Source: JAWLAT01 sp041395325
GTDB taxonomy: Bacteria; Pseudomonadota; Gammaproteobacteria; Xanthomonadales; SZUA-5
DNA: 64,000 nt
Direction: 5' to 3'
Assembly: GCA_041395325.1 (NCBI GenBank)
Contig: JAWLAT010000013.1
Coordinates: 62,001 to 126,000 of the forward strand
Position numbers and translations under genes: made by a program. This document shows, piece by piece, positions 30,052 through 38,189 of this stretch; the stretch's first letter is position 1; every line of letters starts with the position of its first letter. The notes beneath the pieces are model-generated. The model was not told the origin of the DNA, made no database searches, and was given only the letters and a program-made list of their open reading frames with translations.

Positions 30052-31205
30052 CAGGCCAGCGCAGCGTCCAGTTCGGCGATCAGATCCTCGACCGCTTCCA
30101 CGCCCACACTGAGGCGGATGAAGCCGTCGACGATGCCCAGTTCGGCGCGCTTGTCGGCCGGGATCGAGGCGTGCGTCATGATCGCCGGATGCTCGATCAG
30201 GCTCTCCACGCCGCCCAGGCTCTCGGCCAGCGCGAACAGCTCGCAGCGCTCCAGCACCTGGCGGGCCTTGTCCAGGCCACCCTTGACGACGATGCTGATG
30301 ATGCCGCCGTAGCGACCGCCCATCTGTTGCGCCGCCAGCGCATGCTGCGGGTGACTGGTCAGGCCGGGATAGATCACCTGTTCGACCTGCGGGTGCGCTT
30401 CCAGCCAGCGGGCGATCGTCAGCGCGTTGTCGCAGGCACGCTCGACGCGCAGGTGCAGCGTCTTCAGGCCACGCAGGGCCAGGAAGCTGTCGAAGGGGCC
30501 CTGCACCGCGCCGACGGCGTTCTGCAGGAAGGCCATCTGTTCGGCCAGATCGGCCCGCGCCGTGGCGACGATGCCACCGACCACATCGGAATGCCCATTG
30601 AGGTATTTGGTCGCCGAATGTAGCACCAGATCGCAGCCAGCCTGCAGCGGCCGCTGCAACAGCGGTGTGGCGAAGGTGTTGTCGACCACGGTGATTGCGC
30701 CGACCGACTTGCCGGCCGCGGCCACCTCGTTCAGATCGACCAGCTTGAGCATCGGATTGGTCGGCGTTTCGACCCAGATCATCTTCGTGTCGGGCGTGAC
30801 GGCCGCCGCGATTGCCCCCGGTTTGGAAAGGTCGAGAAAGCGGAAGCGCAACCCGGCGGTCCTGGCGCGGACCTTGTCGAACAGGCGGAAGGTGCCGCCA
30901 TAGAGATCGTCCATCGCCAGCACCTCACTGCCGGAAGGCAGCAGGTCGAGCACCGTGGCGGCGGCAGCCAGCCCGGAGGCGAAGGCAAAGCCGTGCGTGC
31001 CGCCTTCCAGCGCCGCCAGACAGCGCTCGTAGGCGCCACGGGTGGGGTTCTGCGTGCGCGAATACTCATAGCCTTGATGCACGCCCGGCGAGCTCTGCAC
31101 ATAGGTGCTGGTCGCATAGATCGGCTGCATGATGGCGCCGGTGGACGGATCCGGCGCCTGGCCGGCGTGGATGCACTGGGTGGCGAAGCGATGGGAATCG
31201 GCCAT
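30051..31205 (-). CDS. Cys/Met-metabolism PLP enzyme (cystathionine gamma-synthase/lyase type)
   Basis: About 384 residues, fold type I PLP enzyme of the trans-sulfuration family. The PLP lysine lies in S-A-T-K-Y-L-N-G-H-S-D, and the start has A-T-Q-C-I-H-A-G-Q. G-G-V-E-S-L-I-E-H-P near the end is also typical. The sequence cannot separate synthase (metB) from lyase (mccB) function with certainty. The Met at 31205 starts the conserved N-terminus; the longer start at 31244 is not supported. The pairing with ribD as one transcript is unusual but the TGATG overlap supports it. Confidence 0.87.
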   Translation of the reverse strand: MADSHRFATQCIHAGQAPDPSTGAIMQPIYATSTYVQSSPGVHQGYEYSRTQNPTRGAYERCLAALEGGTHGFAFASGLAAAATVLDLLPSGSEVLAMDDLYGGTFRLFDKVRARTAGLRFRFLDLSKPGAIAAAVTPDTKMIWVETPTNPMLKLVDLNEVAAAGKSVGAITVVDNTFATPLLQRPLQAGCDLVLHSATKYLNGHSDVVGGIVATARADLAEQMAFLQNAVGAVQGPFDSFLALRGLKTLHLRVERACDNALTIARWLEAHPQVEQVIYPGLTSHPQHALAAQQMGGRYGGIISIVVKGGLDKARQVLERCELFALAESLGGVESLIEHPAIMTHASIPADKRAELGIVDGFIRLSVGVEAVEDLIAELDAALA

Positions 31206-31257
31206 GACGGAAACCGGGTCGGGAAAGGGGGCGAAGGCTAGCACTGGTGGGGGGCTG

Positions 31258-31282
31258 AGGGGTTAGGGCTGAGGGATCAGGG
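31258..31282 (-). repeat. CCCTNNN heptad repeat, copy 5
   Basis: On the plus strand AGGG recurs at 31258, 31265, 31272 and 31279, seven bases apart. The minus-strand triplets include GAT, CAG and AAC, two of which also occur at 5656-5683. It lies in the gap upstream of the Cys/Met enzyme gene. Confidence 0.8.
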
Positions 31283-31287
31283 AAGAG

Positions 31288-31329
31288 CAGTTCCAGTTCC
31301 AGTTCCAGCTCCGGCGCCGGCGCCGGCGA
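31288..31329 (+). repeat. Six-base tandem minisatellite
   Basis: Seven 6-bp units: CAGTTC three times, CAGCTC, CGGCGC twice, CGGCGA. It follows directly on the heptad copy. A coding reading (Glu-Leu or Pro-Ala repeats) is possible on the minus strand but no gene is supported. Confidence 0.85.
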
Positions 31330-31374
31330 AAGAAGCCTGACGTGTCCGAAGTCGCCTTTGGCCACAAGGCCCTG

Positions 31375-31398
31375 GTGGGAGCCAGCTTGCTGGCGATC
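31375..31398. repeat. REP-like palindrome, GCCAGCTTGCTGGC core
   Basis: GTGGGA, then GCCAGC-TT-GCTGGC, then GATC. The shape resembles the Pseudomonas REP palindrome GTGGGAGC-stem-loop. It is 80-100 bases before a second, less exact palindrome. Confidence 0.72.
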
Positions 31399-31471
31399 TT
31401 TGAAGCACGGGTCCAGTGGTCGTCTCGGTTCCCATGGCAGGCCCGCCCGAGGAGTCATCCAGAGCGCGGGC

Positions 31472-31514
31472 GCGAGCCTGCTCGCGACCTTTGGAGTGCG
31501 GCGCAGCGCGCCGC
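31472..31514. repeat. Second palindrome plus single TTGGAGTGCGGCG hairpin
   Basis: GCGAGC-CT-GCTCGC (31472-31486) is followed by GGAGTGCGGCG-CAG-CGCGCCGC at 31493-31514, which is the same hairpin as in the triplicated repeat at 28.1-28.8 kb. Here it occurs alone in forward orientation. Confidence 0.75.
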
Positions 31515-31680
31515 TTTCCCATGCGCCCGACCGTGCCCCGGTCTGACCATTTCCCTTCCGCCTTCCACGCCGCGTACGCTGCAAACGCCCGCTGTCGTAT
31601 CGCTGGCGGGTCTGTGGCGTCACCGACAGCGGTCGGTTGGACGCAGCATGTTCGTCGTACCAGACGAGGGGGGAGACGGG

Positions 31681-32100
31681 GTGATCGTCAAGCGCTTGCG
31701 GGAACAGCGGCATTGGTCGCAGGAGCAGTTGGCCCGACTGGCCGGCTTGAGTCTGCGCACGGTGCAGCGCGTCGAGGCGGGTCAGAAAGCCAGCCTGGAA
31801 ACGGTCAAGGCCCTCGCTGCGGTACTGGAGACCGACATCGACCGACTGACCGAGGACATCATGATCATCGACAAGACATCCGAGTTGTGGAAAGCCGAGC
31901 CGTGGCCGGTACGGGCCTTGCTGTGGGGGATCAACCGGCGCTCGAAGGAACTGCTCATCGTTGAGTGCCTGCTGATCCTCGTGGGCGTGGCCAGCTGGCT
32001 GGTGTTTGAGCAGCCGCACATCACCACCCCGCTGGCCTTCCTGTTCGCCTATGTCAGCGCCAAGCTGGTGGCTTATGTGGACAGCAAGGGCTATTGGTAG
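31681..32100 (+). CDS. XRE-family transcriptional regulator with membrane segment
   Basis: About 139 residues from a GTG preceded by GGGGGAG. The first 60 residues are a lambda-type helix-turn-helix (W-S-Q-E-Q-L-A-R-L-A-G-L-S-L-R-T-V-Q-R-V-E), followed by a linker and two hydrophobic spans (L-L-I-V-E-C-L-L-I-L-V-G-V and T-P-L-A-F-L-F-A-Y). A membrane-tethered cytoplasmic regulator is implied; the signal is unknown. An ATG at 31648 is an alternative start that adds 11 residues. Confidence 0.75.
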   Translation: MIVKRLREQRHWSQEQLARLAGLSLRTVQRVEAGQKASLETVKALAAVLETDIDRLTEDIMIIDKTSELWKAEPWPVRALLWGINRRSKELLIVECLLILVGVASWLVFEQPHITTPLAFLFAYVSAKLVAYVDSKGYW

Positions 32101-32161
32101 CCAGATAGACTGTCGATCCTTGGGCCCTGCAGTGCCGGACCCTCATCAAGCAGGAGCCCAC

Positions 32162-32533
32162 ATGTTCGACCACGTCGTCATCGGCGTCAGTGACTATGCC
32201 GCCAGCAAGGCCTTCTATCTGCAGGCACTGGCGCCGATCGGTGTCACGGCCGGCACCGAGAATGAACTGGGCCTGGAGATGATCCAGGGAGACAATCCGC
32301 TGTCCTTCTGCATTTTCCCCACCGACGAGCAGCCCTCGCGCCTGCATCTGGCTTTCGCTGCGGAGCGGCGCGAGCAGGTCGATGCCTTCCACCAGGCGGC
32401 CCTCGCTGCGGGTGCCAAAGACAATGGGGGGGCGGGTCTGCGGCCGAAATACCATGCGAATTACTACGCGGCCTTCGTCATTGGCCCGGATGGCCACAAC
32501 ATCGAGGTGGTCTGCCATCAAGCGATGGCTTGA
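32162..32533 (+). CDS. VOC-superfamily (glyoxalase/bleomycin-resistance-like) protein
   Basis: 123 residues with a paired beta-alpha-beta-beta-beta layout: M-F-D-H-V-V-I-G-V-S-D-Y at the start and G-P-D-G-H-N-I-E-V-V-C-H at the end, the two metal-side regions of VOC enzymes. AGGAG precedes the ATG. Related proteins are often lactoylglutathione lyase-like, but the ligand cannot be told here. Confidence 0.9.
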   Translation: MFDHVVIGVSDYAASKAFYLQALAPIGVTAGTENELGLEMIQGDNPLSFCIFPTDEQPSRLHLAFAAERREQVDAFHQAALAAGAKDNGGAGLRPKYHANYYAAFVIGPDGHNIEVVCHQAMA

Positions 32534-32581
32534 ACTTGCGGGTGCAGTGTCAGACTGGGACGCGGCCCCGTGGGGAAGCGG

Positions 32582-32815
32582 ATGGATGGCAAGCGAAGGG
32601 AACCACCGGTGAGTGCGGACAGGCGGCTGCGCTGGGTTTGGGCATTCGGGCTTTTCATGGCCCTGACGTTGGTGTCTCTGGCCTGGACCCACGGCAGGAC
32701 GCTGGAAGGCTGGCAAGCCATGGCCACGGCGTTGCTGCTTCTGGCGACGCTGATTTGTGCCGTCGGGGCGGCCATCACCTTGTTAATGCGCGCCAGGACT
32801 CCTGGTCCGCGATAG
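32582..32815 (+). CDS. Small two-span membrane protein
   Basis: About 77 residues with two hydrophobic spans (V-W-A-F-G-L-F-M-A-L-T-L-V-S-L-A and A-T-A-L-L-L-L-A-T-L-I-C-A-V-G-A-A-I-T). It has a basic N-terminus, so it is probably anchored with both termini in the cytoplasm. I recognise no family. The start is uncertain: GTG at 32570 or 32609 would shorten or lengthen it slightly. GGGGAAG precedes the ATG at 32582. Confidence 0.6.
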   Translation: MDGKRREPPVSADRRLRWVWAFGLFMALTLVSLAWTHGRTLEGWQAMATALLLLATLICAVGAAITLLMRARTPGPR

Positions 32816-33074
32816 CCCCGGCACTCGACGCCCGGGCCGAGCCATTCGGAGCGAGGCGCTGCGGCGCATTTGCTGGACCGGCTTTGCCGCCCTTCTGACC
32901 ATCGCCTGCGCGCCCTGGATGCTTCGATCTCATGTGGGTTCGATCTGTGATCGAACGCCTTTTCGACCCACCCATCCGCCCCTTCATCACAATCCCGAGC
33001 CTTTCACCGAACGCGGGGCTTTCGCTCCTGTCCGTTCGAGGCAAGCTGCTGGAACTGGGACGGAGGACTCACGT

Positions 33075-33938
33075 ATGGCCATCCATCGATACCTGATTTG
33101 CATCGCGCTGCTGCTGACCAGCACATGGCCGCTCAAGGTCGCGCAGGCGGCCGCCAGACCCTCGCCGGGCTTGTGGTGGCAGCCTGGCCACAATGGCCTG
33201 TTCATGTCGGTTCACATCGGGCCCGCTGACTACGCGCTGATCATGTTGACGAGCGGTCAGGGCGGGTCGCCGACCTATCGAGTGCTGCAAGGGCCACTGG
33301 ATCGGGTCGACGATGGCCGCGCCATCGCGCGACTCAGCTCTCCACTGTACCGAGTCGATGGCGCGGACTGCCTGGGCTGCCCGCCCACGCCGGCCGCCAC
33401 GATCGCAGAGGACGAGGGCGAGTATCGGATCGAGTTTCTGAGCGGCACCACCGCCGTCTTGCACGCCCCCGATGGGCTGACCGTGGACTATGAGCTGTTT
33501 CCGCTCTACACCAGTTCGGTGGACGAGTTGGCCGCACGGCTGCCCGGCCGCGTGGCGCTGTTTGAGTCACCGGCGACCAGCGGCGAACCGATTCGGCGCA
33601 GTCTTGTCGATCTGGTGGCCCTGGCACCCGAACAGCGGACCTTTTGCGCAGCACTTTTCGATCCGGACGAAACGGTGTTGCTGCTTCGGGCAAGACCGGG
33701 CTCCATTTCGGCTGATCCGTGCTTCACGCAGTCCTATCTGGGTGTGTCACCGGGTCCCACGCCGCGAATCAGGATGATCAGTGAGGCCGTCCTGCCCATC
33801 TGCGCGGGTCAAGCGAACAAGATTGGTGTCTTTCGCAGCTGCGTGCCATCGGCGCAGCTCAGCGAGTCCGGGCGCGTGCTGTCGGGCGAGAGCCTGCTCC
33901 GCCCCAGTGGCGCGGTCAGCGTCACGATCCTGGACTGA
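33075..33938 (+). CDS. Exported protein of unknown function
   Basis: 287 residues. A signal peptide (to AQAA) is followed by G-L-W-W-Q-P-G-H-N-G-L-F-M-S-V-H-I-G, the start of an exported beta domain found in many Lysobacterales proteins; the exported protein at 5696 carries a related Y-Y-Y-D-P-x-G-x-P-x-W segment. Cysteine pairs (C-L-G-C and three more) suggest disulfides. GGAGG eight bases before the ATG supports the start. No enzyme motif is seen. Confidence 0.77.
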   Translation: MAIHRYLICIALLLTSTWPLKVAQAAARPSPGLWWQPGHNGLFMSVHIGPADYALIMLTSGQGGSPTYRVLQGPLDRVDDGRAIARLSSPLYRVDGADCLGCPPTPAATIAEDEGEYRIEFLSGTTAVLHAPDGLTVDYELFPLYTSSVDELAARLPGRVALFESPATSGEPIRRSLVDLVALAPEQRTFCAALFDPDETVLLLRARPGSISADPCFTQSYLGVSPGPTPRIRMISEAVLPICAGQANKIGVFRSCVPSAQLSESGRVLSGESLLRPSGAVSVTILD

Positions 33939-33941
33939 GCT

Positions 33942-34538
33942 TCAAGGGCTTGCCTCCAGGCCATAGCGAAAGTGCCCGCTGATCGGGAAGTCGAACAGCA
34001 TGTCTTCCAGCTGGGGACCGGCGCCGATGTTGTGAAAGATCAGCGGGCGCTGGCCATCGGCGCTGCGTTCGCGGGCAACGATGCCGATGTGCGGCAGGTT
34101 GCCGGGCAAACGCCAGGTGACCAGGTCGCCAGCCTGGTATTCGTCCGGGTTTCGATGGGTCGCCAGCGTCTGGCCGTGTCGGCGAAAGTAGCTCTCCAGG
34201 TTGGGGACGCGGCGGTGATCGATGTTCGAATCCGGCCGGCTCATGCCCCACAGGGCCGGATAGGCGGCGAAGTCGGCGCGCATGTCTTCGTGTACGCGCT
34301 GCTGCAGGTCGATGCCCAGGGCCCGATAGCTGCGAATGACCAGATCGGTACAGACGCCGACGTCTGCGGGTACGTCGCCGCCCGGATAGCCGATGCGCCG
34401 ATAGCTGCCGTCGTAGCGCACCGGGATCTCGGTGCGGGCCTGCGCTGCCGCCAGCAGCTGGTCGACTGGCTGAGCCGGGTCGGCGTACAGCGGCAGCGTG
34501 ACCAGCAGCCCGACCAGCGTGACATACCTGATCCTCAT
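33942..34538 (-). CDS. Exported DUF1287-family protein
   Basis: 198 residues with a short signal peptide (M-R-I-R-Y-V-T-L-V-G to L-Y-A). The body matches DUF1287: G-V-C-T-D-L-V-I-R-S-Y-R (probable Cys nucleophile of an NlpC/P60-like fold), a histidine in N-L-P-H-I-G-I-V-A, and H-N-I-G-A-G. The usual activity in this superfamily is amide hydrolysis of peptidoglycan or similar, which is inference here. Its ATG overlaps the stop of the ABC ATPase by four bases, so it is coupled to that transporter. Confidence 0.82.
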   Translation of the reverse strand: MRIRYVTLVGLLVTLPLYADPAQPVDQLLAAAQARTEIPVRYDGSYRRIGYPGGDVPADVGVCTDLVIRSYRALGIDLQQRVHEDMRADFAAYPALWGMSRPDSNIDHRRVPNLESYFRRHGQTLATHRNPDEYQAGDLVTWRLPGNLPHIGIVARERSADGQRPLIFHNIGAGPQLEDMLFDFPISGHFRYGLEASP

Positions 34539-35278
34539 GTTGTGGGTCCTCCCGGTGCAGCTTGAGCGGCTCGCAGTCGTTCCACCATCGCCAGTTCCAG
34601 CCCGCCACTGGCCTGCAACTCGCGCAACTCGGCGGCATCCCAGCGTTGCACGATCCGTCCGCCCAGCAGCAGCGCAGCGCCATCCAGCCAGCGCTCGGCC
34701 AGTTCCAGATTGTGGGTGGCCAGCAGGATGCTGCAGCGTCCTGCGTCGGCCCATTGTCGCAGTCGCTGCTTCAGTGCAAAGGCGGCGAGGGGATCCAGGC
34801 CGTTGAAGGGCTCGTCGAGCAACAGCAATGGCGGCGATCCGACCACGGCCGTGAGCACGCCGGTCTTCTGGCGCGCGCCCAGCGAGCAACGGCCCAGGGC
34901 ACGATCGAGCCACTCGCCCAGTCCCAGGTCCGCAGCCAGATCCAGCACCTCAGCGGGCAACTCCGGCAGGTCACGCGCCGCCGCGATCAGTTGCAGCCAC
35001 TGGCGAGGACTGAGATCGGCCGGCAATTCGTCCGGGGCCAGGGCCAGACCGAAGCGCTGGCGATAAGCCACGGGATCGCGATCGGCCGTCAGCCCGTCGA
35101 TTCGGATGTGACCCTGATCGACGGGCAACTGGTCGCAGATGGCGCGCAGCAGGCTGGTCTTGCCGGCCCCATTGGGACCGATCAGCGCGAGAAACTCGCC
35201 CTTCGGCAGATGCAGATCCACCCCGGCCAGCACCGCCTGGCCGCCGCGCTGCAAGGTCAGTGATTCAATGTTCAGCAT
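34535..35278 (-). CDS. ABC transporter ATP-binding protein
   Basis: About 247 residues. Walker A G-P-N-G-A-G-K-T, the signature C-S-L-G-A-R-Q-K (a diverged LSGGQ), Walker B L-L-L-L-D-E-P and the H-loop A-T-H-N are present. It powers an exporter with the permease encoded just upstream. The start MLNIESLTL overlaps the permease's 3' end by 14 bases, which gives translational coupling. The export substrate is not known. Confidence 0.92.
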   Translation of the reverse strand: MLNIESLTLQRGGQAVLAGVDLHLPKGEFLALIGPNGAGKTSLLRAICDQLPVDQGHIRIDGLTADRDPVAYRQRFGLALAPDELPADLSPRQWLQLIAAARDLPELPAEVLDLAADLGLGEWLDRALGRCSLGARQKTGVLTAVVGSPPLLLLDEPFNGLDPLAAFALKQRLRQWADAGRCSILLATHNLELAERWLDGAALLLGGRIVQRWDAAELRELQASGGLELAMVERLRAAQAAPGGPTT

Positions 35279-36395
35279 CTGGCGACTCCATTTGCAGCAC
35301 ACGGCGCCCATGCCAGACCACCGCGCTCAGCCACAGCAGGGGCAGCAGCGGTAGCGCGTCGCGGGCGGCGATGACAAACAGCACCAGCAACAGACGCCAC
35401 ACCAACGTGCGACGGCGCGGCTGCTGGCGATGGACGGCGAGAATCAACACGTCCAGCCAGGCCAGAGCCAGCAGCAACGCCGGGATGGCCGGGGCGAGCC
35501 ACCAGGCTGTACCCAGCAGCCACAGACTCAGCATCGCCACGGCGCCGAGCCAGGCGCTGGCTGCCAGTACACAGCGGGCATGGGACTGACGCCATCGCTG
35601 GGCAGTCAAGGGTTGCGCGGCCAGCGCTGGGGTGGCCTCCAGCAGCAACCGACCCCCCGCCTGCAAAACCACCAGCCAACGCAGCAGCAGGCCGGCCAGC
35701 AGCAAGCCCAACAGTAGCGGGGCGCCTTTCACATCGGCCGGCAGCAACAGGCCGATGGCGAGGAAACCGCCCAGACTGAGCGAGCCATGACGCCACTGGG
35801 CACCAATGCGGTCCGCCAGCCAGCGTTGCAGCAGTTCATCGAAGGCGCCCCCTGGCCAGGTCGGGCTGGCAGCGCGAAGCCTGCCCTGGCGTCGGGTCAT
35901 GGCCACACGACGTCGGCCCAGCCGCGTGGTGAGCAGTGCGGCAGCGGTCGTCGTGGCCATACAACTGCCGGTCAGAGTCAGCACCGCGAGATTCAGCTCA
36001 CCCGCCAGCAGCAAGCCGATGGTCAGTGCCGACAGACCGGCAAGGCCGGCAGAGAGCAGTGCCATCTGCGCGAGCAGGCTGGGCAGTTGCCGCGCCGAGC
36101 GCGGTTGCACCGACCAGATGCCCCTTCGCCAGCGCTGCGCATAGCGGCCGCAGACGGTTCCACCGGCCATGGCCGAGAGCACCGCCAATGTCATGCCAAA
36201 CAGCATTGGGTGGTTCTGCCAGGTCGCGCTCAGCAGCTGCAGCGTGGCGGCAGCCACGCCGGCCACGGCCCACAGCAGGACCGCCAGCATCGCCAGTCCG
36301 GCCAGCAGCAACACCGCATTGTCAGGTTGGCCTTGCCACCAACGGTGCAGGGCCAGGCGCCCACGCAAGCGGGATTGCAGGAGGATGGGATGCAT
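35265..36395 (-). CDS. ABC transporter permease, polytopic membrane protein
   Basis: About 376 residues that are very rich in Leu/Ala, with roughly eight to ten membrane segments (V-L-L-L-A-G-L-A-M-L-A-V-L-L-W-A is the first). It partners the ATPase encoded next and probably forms a simple two-component exporter. The order permease, ATPase, DUF1287 amidase-like protein suggests a cell-envelope function for the transporter. I used the ATG at 36395 rather than a TTG at 36413. Confidence 0.82.
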   Translation of the reverse strand: MHPILLQSRLRGRLALHRWWQGQPDNAVLLLAGLAMLAVLLWAVAGVAAATLQLLSATWQNHPMLFGMTLAVLSAMAGGTVCGRYAQRWRRGIWSVQPRSARQLPSLLAQMALLSAGLAGLSALTIGLLLAGELNLAVLTLTGSCMATTTAAALLTTRLGRRRVAMTRRQGRLRAASPTWPGGAFDELLQRWLADRIGAQWRHGSLSLGGFLAIGLLLPADVKGAPLLLGLLLAGLLLRWLVVLQAGGRLLLEATPALAAQPLTAQRWRQSHARCVLAASAWLGAVAMLSLWLLGTAWWLAPAIPALLLALAWLDVLILAVHRQQPRRRTLVWRLLLVLFVIAARDALPLLPLLWLSAVVWHGRRVLQMESPDAEH

Positions 36396-36622
36396 CGGCA
36401 GGCTCTGCGGCAACCGCCATGCAGATCGAGATTGGCGAATGAAGTTCCGATCACTCGCGCCGGAACTCGTCCGCCGACAGAAGGGAGAGCTCGGGTCGAT
36501 GACAGTCAGCTGTCAGCAGATTCCATTCGATCCTCACCTGACCCGAAGGCGGCTGAGGCAAGCTCGATGCCACCGGTCGGACGGGTCCCGCCGGCCCACT
36601 CGACGCTTCGCGAGTCGTGATC

Positions 36623-37114
36623 ATGACGCTGTCCGCAGACTCCTCCGCCCCAACAGACTTCGACTTCGTGCTCGGTCACTGGCGCGTGCGTCACCGCCGC
36701 CTGCGGGAACGGCTGTGTGATTGCCAGGCATGGATCGAATTCGATGGTGAGATGTCCACGCGGCCGGTGCTCGGCGGCTACGGCAACCTTGAGGACAATC
36801 TGCTCCATCACCCGGAAGGGGATTTCCGAGCGGTCGCCTTGCGTGCCTTCGACCCGCGCAGCGGCGACTGGCGCATCTGGTGGCTGGATGGTCGCTTCCC
36901 GGATCAGCTGGATGTACCGGTGGTGGGCCGCTTCGCCAATGGCATCGGAACCTTCCTCGCGGCCGACCACCACCAGGGCAGGCCGATCACTGTGCGCTTC
37001 CTGTGGCGGCAGATCAGCACAGATTCGCTCCGTTGGGAGCAGGCCTTCTCCACCGATGGAGGTCAGAGTTGGGAGACCAACTGGACGATGGAATTCGAGC
37101 GCCGCCTGACCTGA
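36623..37114 (+). CDS. DUF1579-like beta-barrel domain protein
   Basis: 163 residues with the N-terminal D-F-D-F-V-L-G-H-W-R-V-R-H-R-R-L and later R-A-F-D-P-R-S-G-D-W-R-I-W-W-L-D-G of the DUF1579-like small-molecule binding barrels found across proteobacteria. It has no signal peptide. The biological role is not known. The start is a close-coupled pair, GTG at 36617 or ATG at 36623. Confidence 0.8.
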   Translation: MTLSADSSAPTDFDFVLGHWRVRHRRLRERLCDCQAWIEFDGEMSTRPVLGGYGNLEDNLLHHPEGDFRAVALRAFDPRSGDWRIWWLDGRFPDQLDVPVVGRFANGIGTFLAADHHQGRPITVRFLWRQISTDSLRWEQAFSTDGGQSWETNWTMEFERRLT

Positions 37115-37129
37115 GCCCCGCAGCAGGCT

Positions 37130-37480
37130 TCATCCAGTGTGGCCGCGAAACCACCACAGCCACGCGGTCACTGCCACGCCCAGCAGATAGAGCGGGGTGA
37201 AAATGGTCTTGTTGTGGCGTGCCAGCCAGGCCGGCAGATAGATGTCAAAGTTGTCGCCGCGGTCGTCGGTGTGGCGCGCGGCGACGGCCGTCAGAGGACA
37301 GGACCAGTGGTTGAACAGCAACACCAGCGCTTCGCAGGCAACCAGAGCCACCATCAGCCAGGCCAGACCGAACTGACCCCGCCAGGCGGCGAAGGGCGCA
37401 CCGACGATGCAGGCCACGAAGAAGGTCCAGATCAACGTGTGGGCTGACTTGACGATCTGCAGCGAAACGGCCCGACGCAT
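37130..37480 (-). CDS. Small polytopic membrane protein
   Basis: 116 residues with about four spans, including H-T-L-I-W-T-F-F-V-A-C-I-V-G and the conserved loop C-P-L-T-A-V-A-A-R-H-T-D-D. The latter is followed by D-N-F-D-I-Y-L-P-A-W-L-A-R-H-N-K. The pattern looks like a recurrent conserved family, but I cannot name it. An upstream extension is possible but unsupported. Confidence 0.65.
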   Translation of the reverse strand: MRRAVSLQIVKSAHTLIWTFFVACIVGAPFAAWRGQFGLAWLMVALVACEALVLLFNHWSCPLTAVAARHTDDRGDNFDIYLPAWLARHNKTIFTPLYLLGVAVTAWLWWFRGHTG

Positions 37481-37624
37481 GGCTGGATCCGGGGTTGGCG
37501 GCCGTCGGAATGATGCCCCACTTGCGCCGGCTCGGGATTGCAGAATCCGTCGTGTCGATCGCCCCTCGCGCAATGCCGCACCAGGGTCGTGGTCGACCAT
37601 TGGCCGGCTGCCGAGAACCGAGCG

Positions 37625-37975
37625 TCAGTGTCGAAGTCGCCGCCAAAGGTACAGCAGCCACTGCAGCAGGGCCGCTCCGACCATTCCGTAGACCAGCAGG
37701 GTCACACCATCCCAGCGATTGCCCAGATCGGCCGCGAGAAAGGCCGGCCATCGCGTCCGATAGGGCTCGTGGATCGCTTGCGCCACGGCGAAAACAGCCC
37801 AGTTCAGGAGCACCAGTGCGATCGCCGCGAGCGACATGCCGCCAGCCGTCGTGGCGGGTCCGCTCAGATCGAGCCGGCGACCGTCCGGGTGCTGGCGAAT
37901 GTCTCGAAGTACGCCAGAGAACAGCCAGTTCAGAACGAAGGCTGCGGGTAGCACCCACCAGAGTTTGATCGGCAT
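37625..37975 (-). CDS. Small polytopic membrane protein
   Basis: 116 residues, three hydrophobic spans beginning M-P-I-K-L-W-W-V-L-P-A-A-F-V-L-N-W. A neighbour of the membrane protein at 37130 but separated by 144 bases; no family recognised. Confidence 0.62.
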   Translation of the reverse strand: MPIKLWWVLPAAFVLNWLFSGVLRDIRQHPDGRRLDLSGPATTAGGMSLAAIALVLLNWAVFAVAQAIHEPYRTRWPAFLAADLGNRWDGVTLLVYGMVGAALLQWLLYLWRRLRH

Positions 37976-38189
37976 CGTTCTCGACCACAGCGGCTTGCTG
38001 GCCCTTCACCGTAGCAGTCACGGATCGACGGTGTCGTGACGCTGACCGCTTGCCTGACGGTGCAAGGGCGACGACGATCGCGAGATCGACCATTGCGCGG
38101 CCTTTGCAGGCACTTGGTCGCGACAATGTCGGACTGGCGACAAGCCTCGTTGGCCTGTCCGGTTCCACCAAATGGCAAAGAGGACATCC

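Noticed and set aside
31066..32019. Leftward open frame over the REP patch
   Set aside because: Antisense to the XRE gene and to the PLP enzyme's 5' end, with low-complexity Glu-Leu repeats from the minisatellite.
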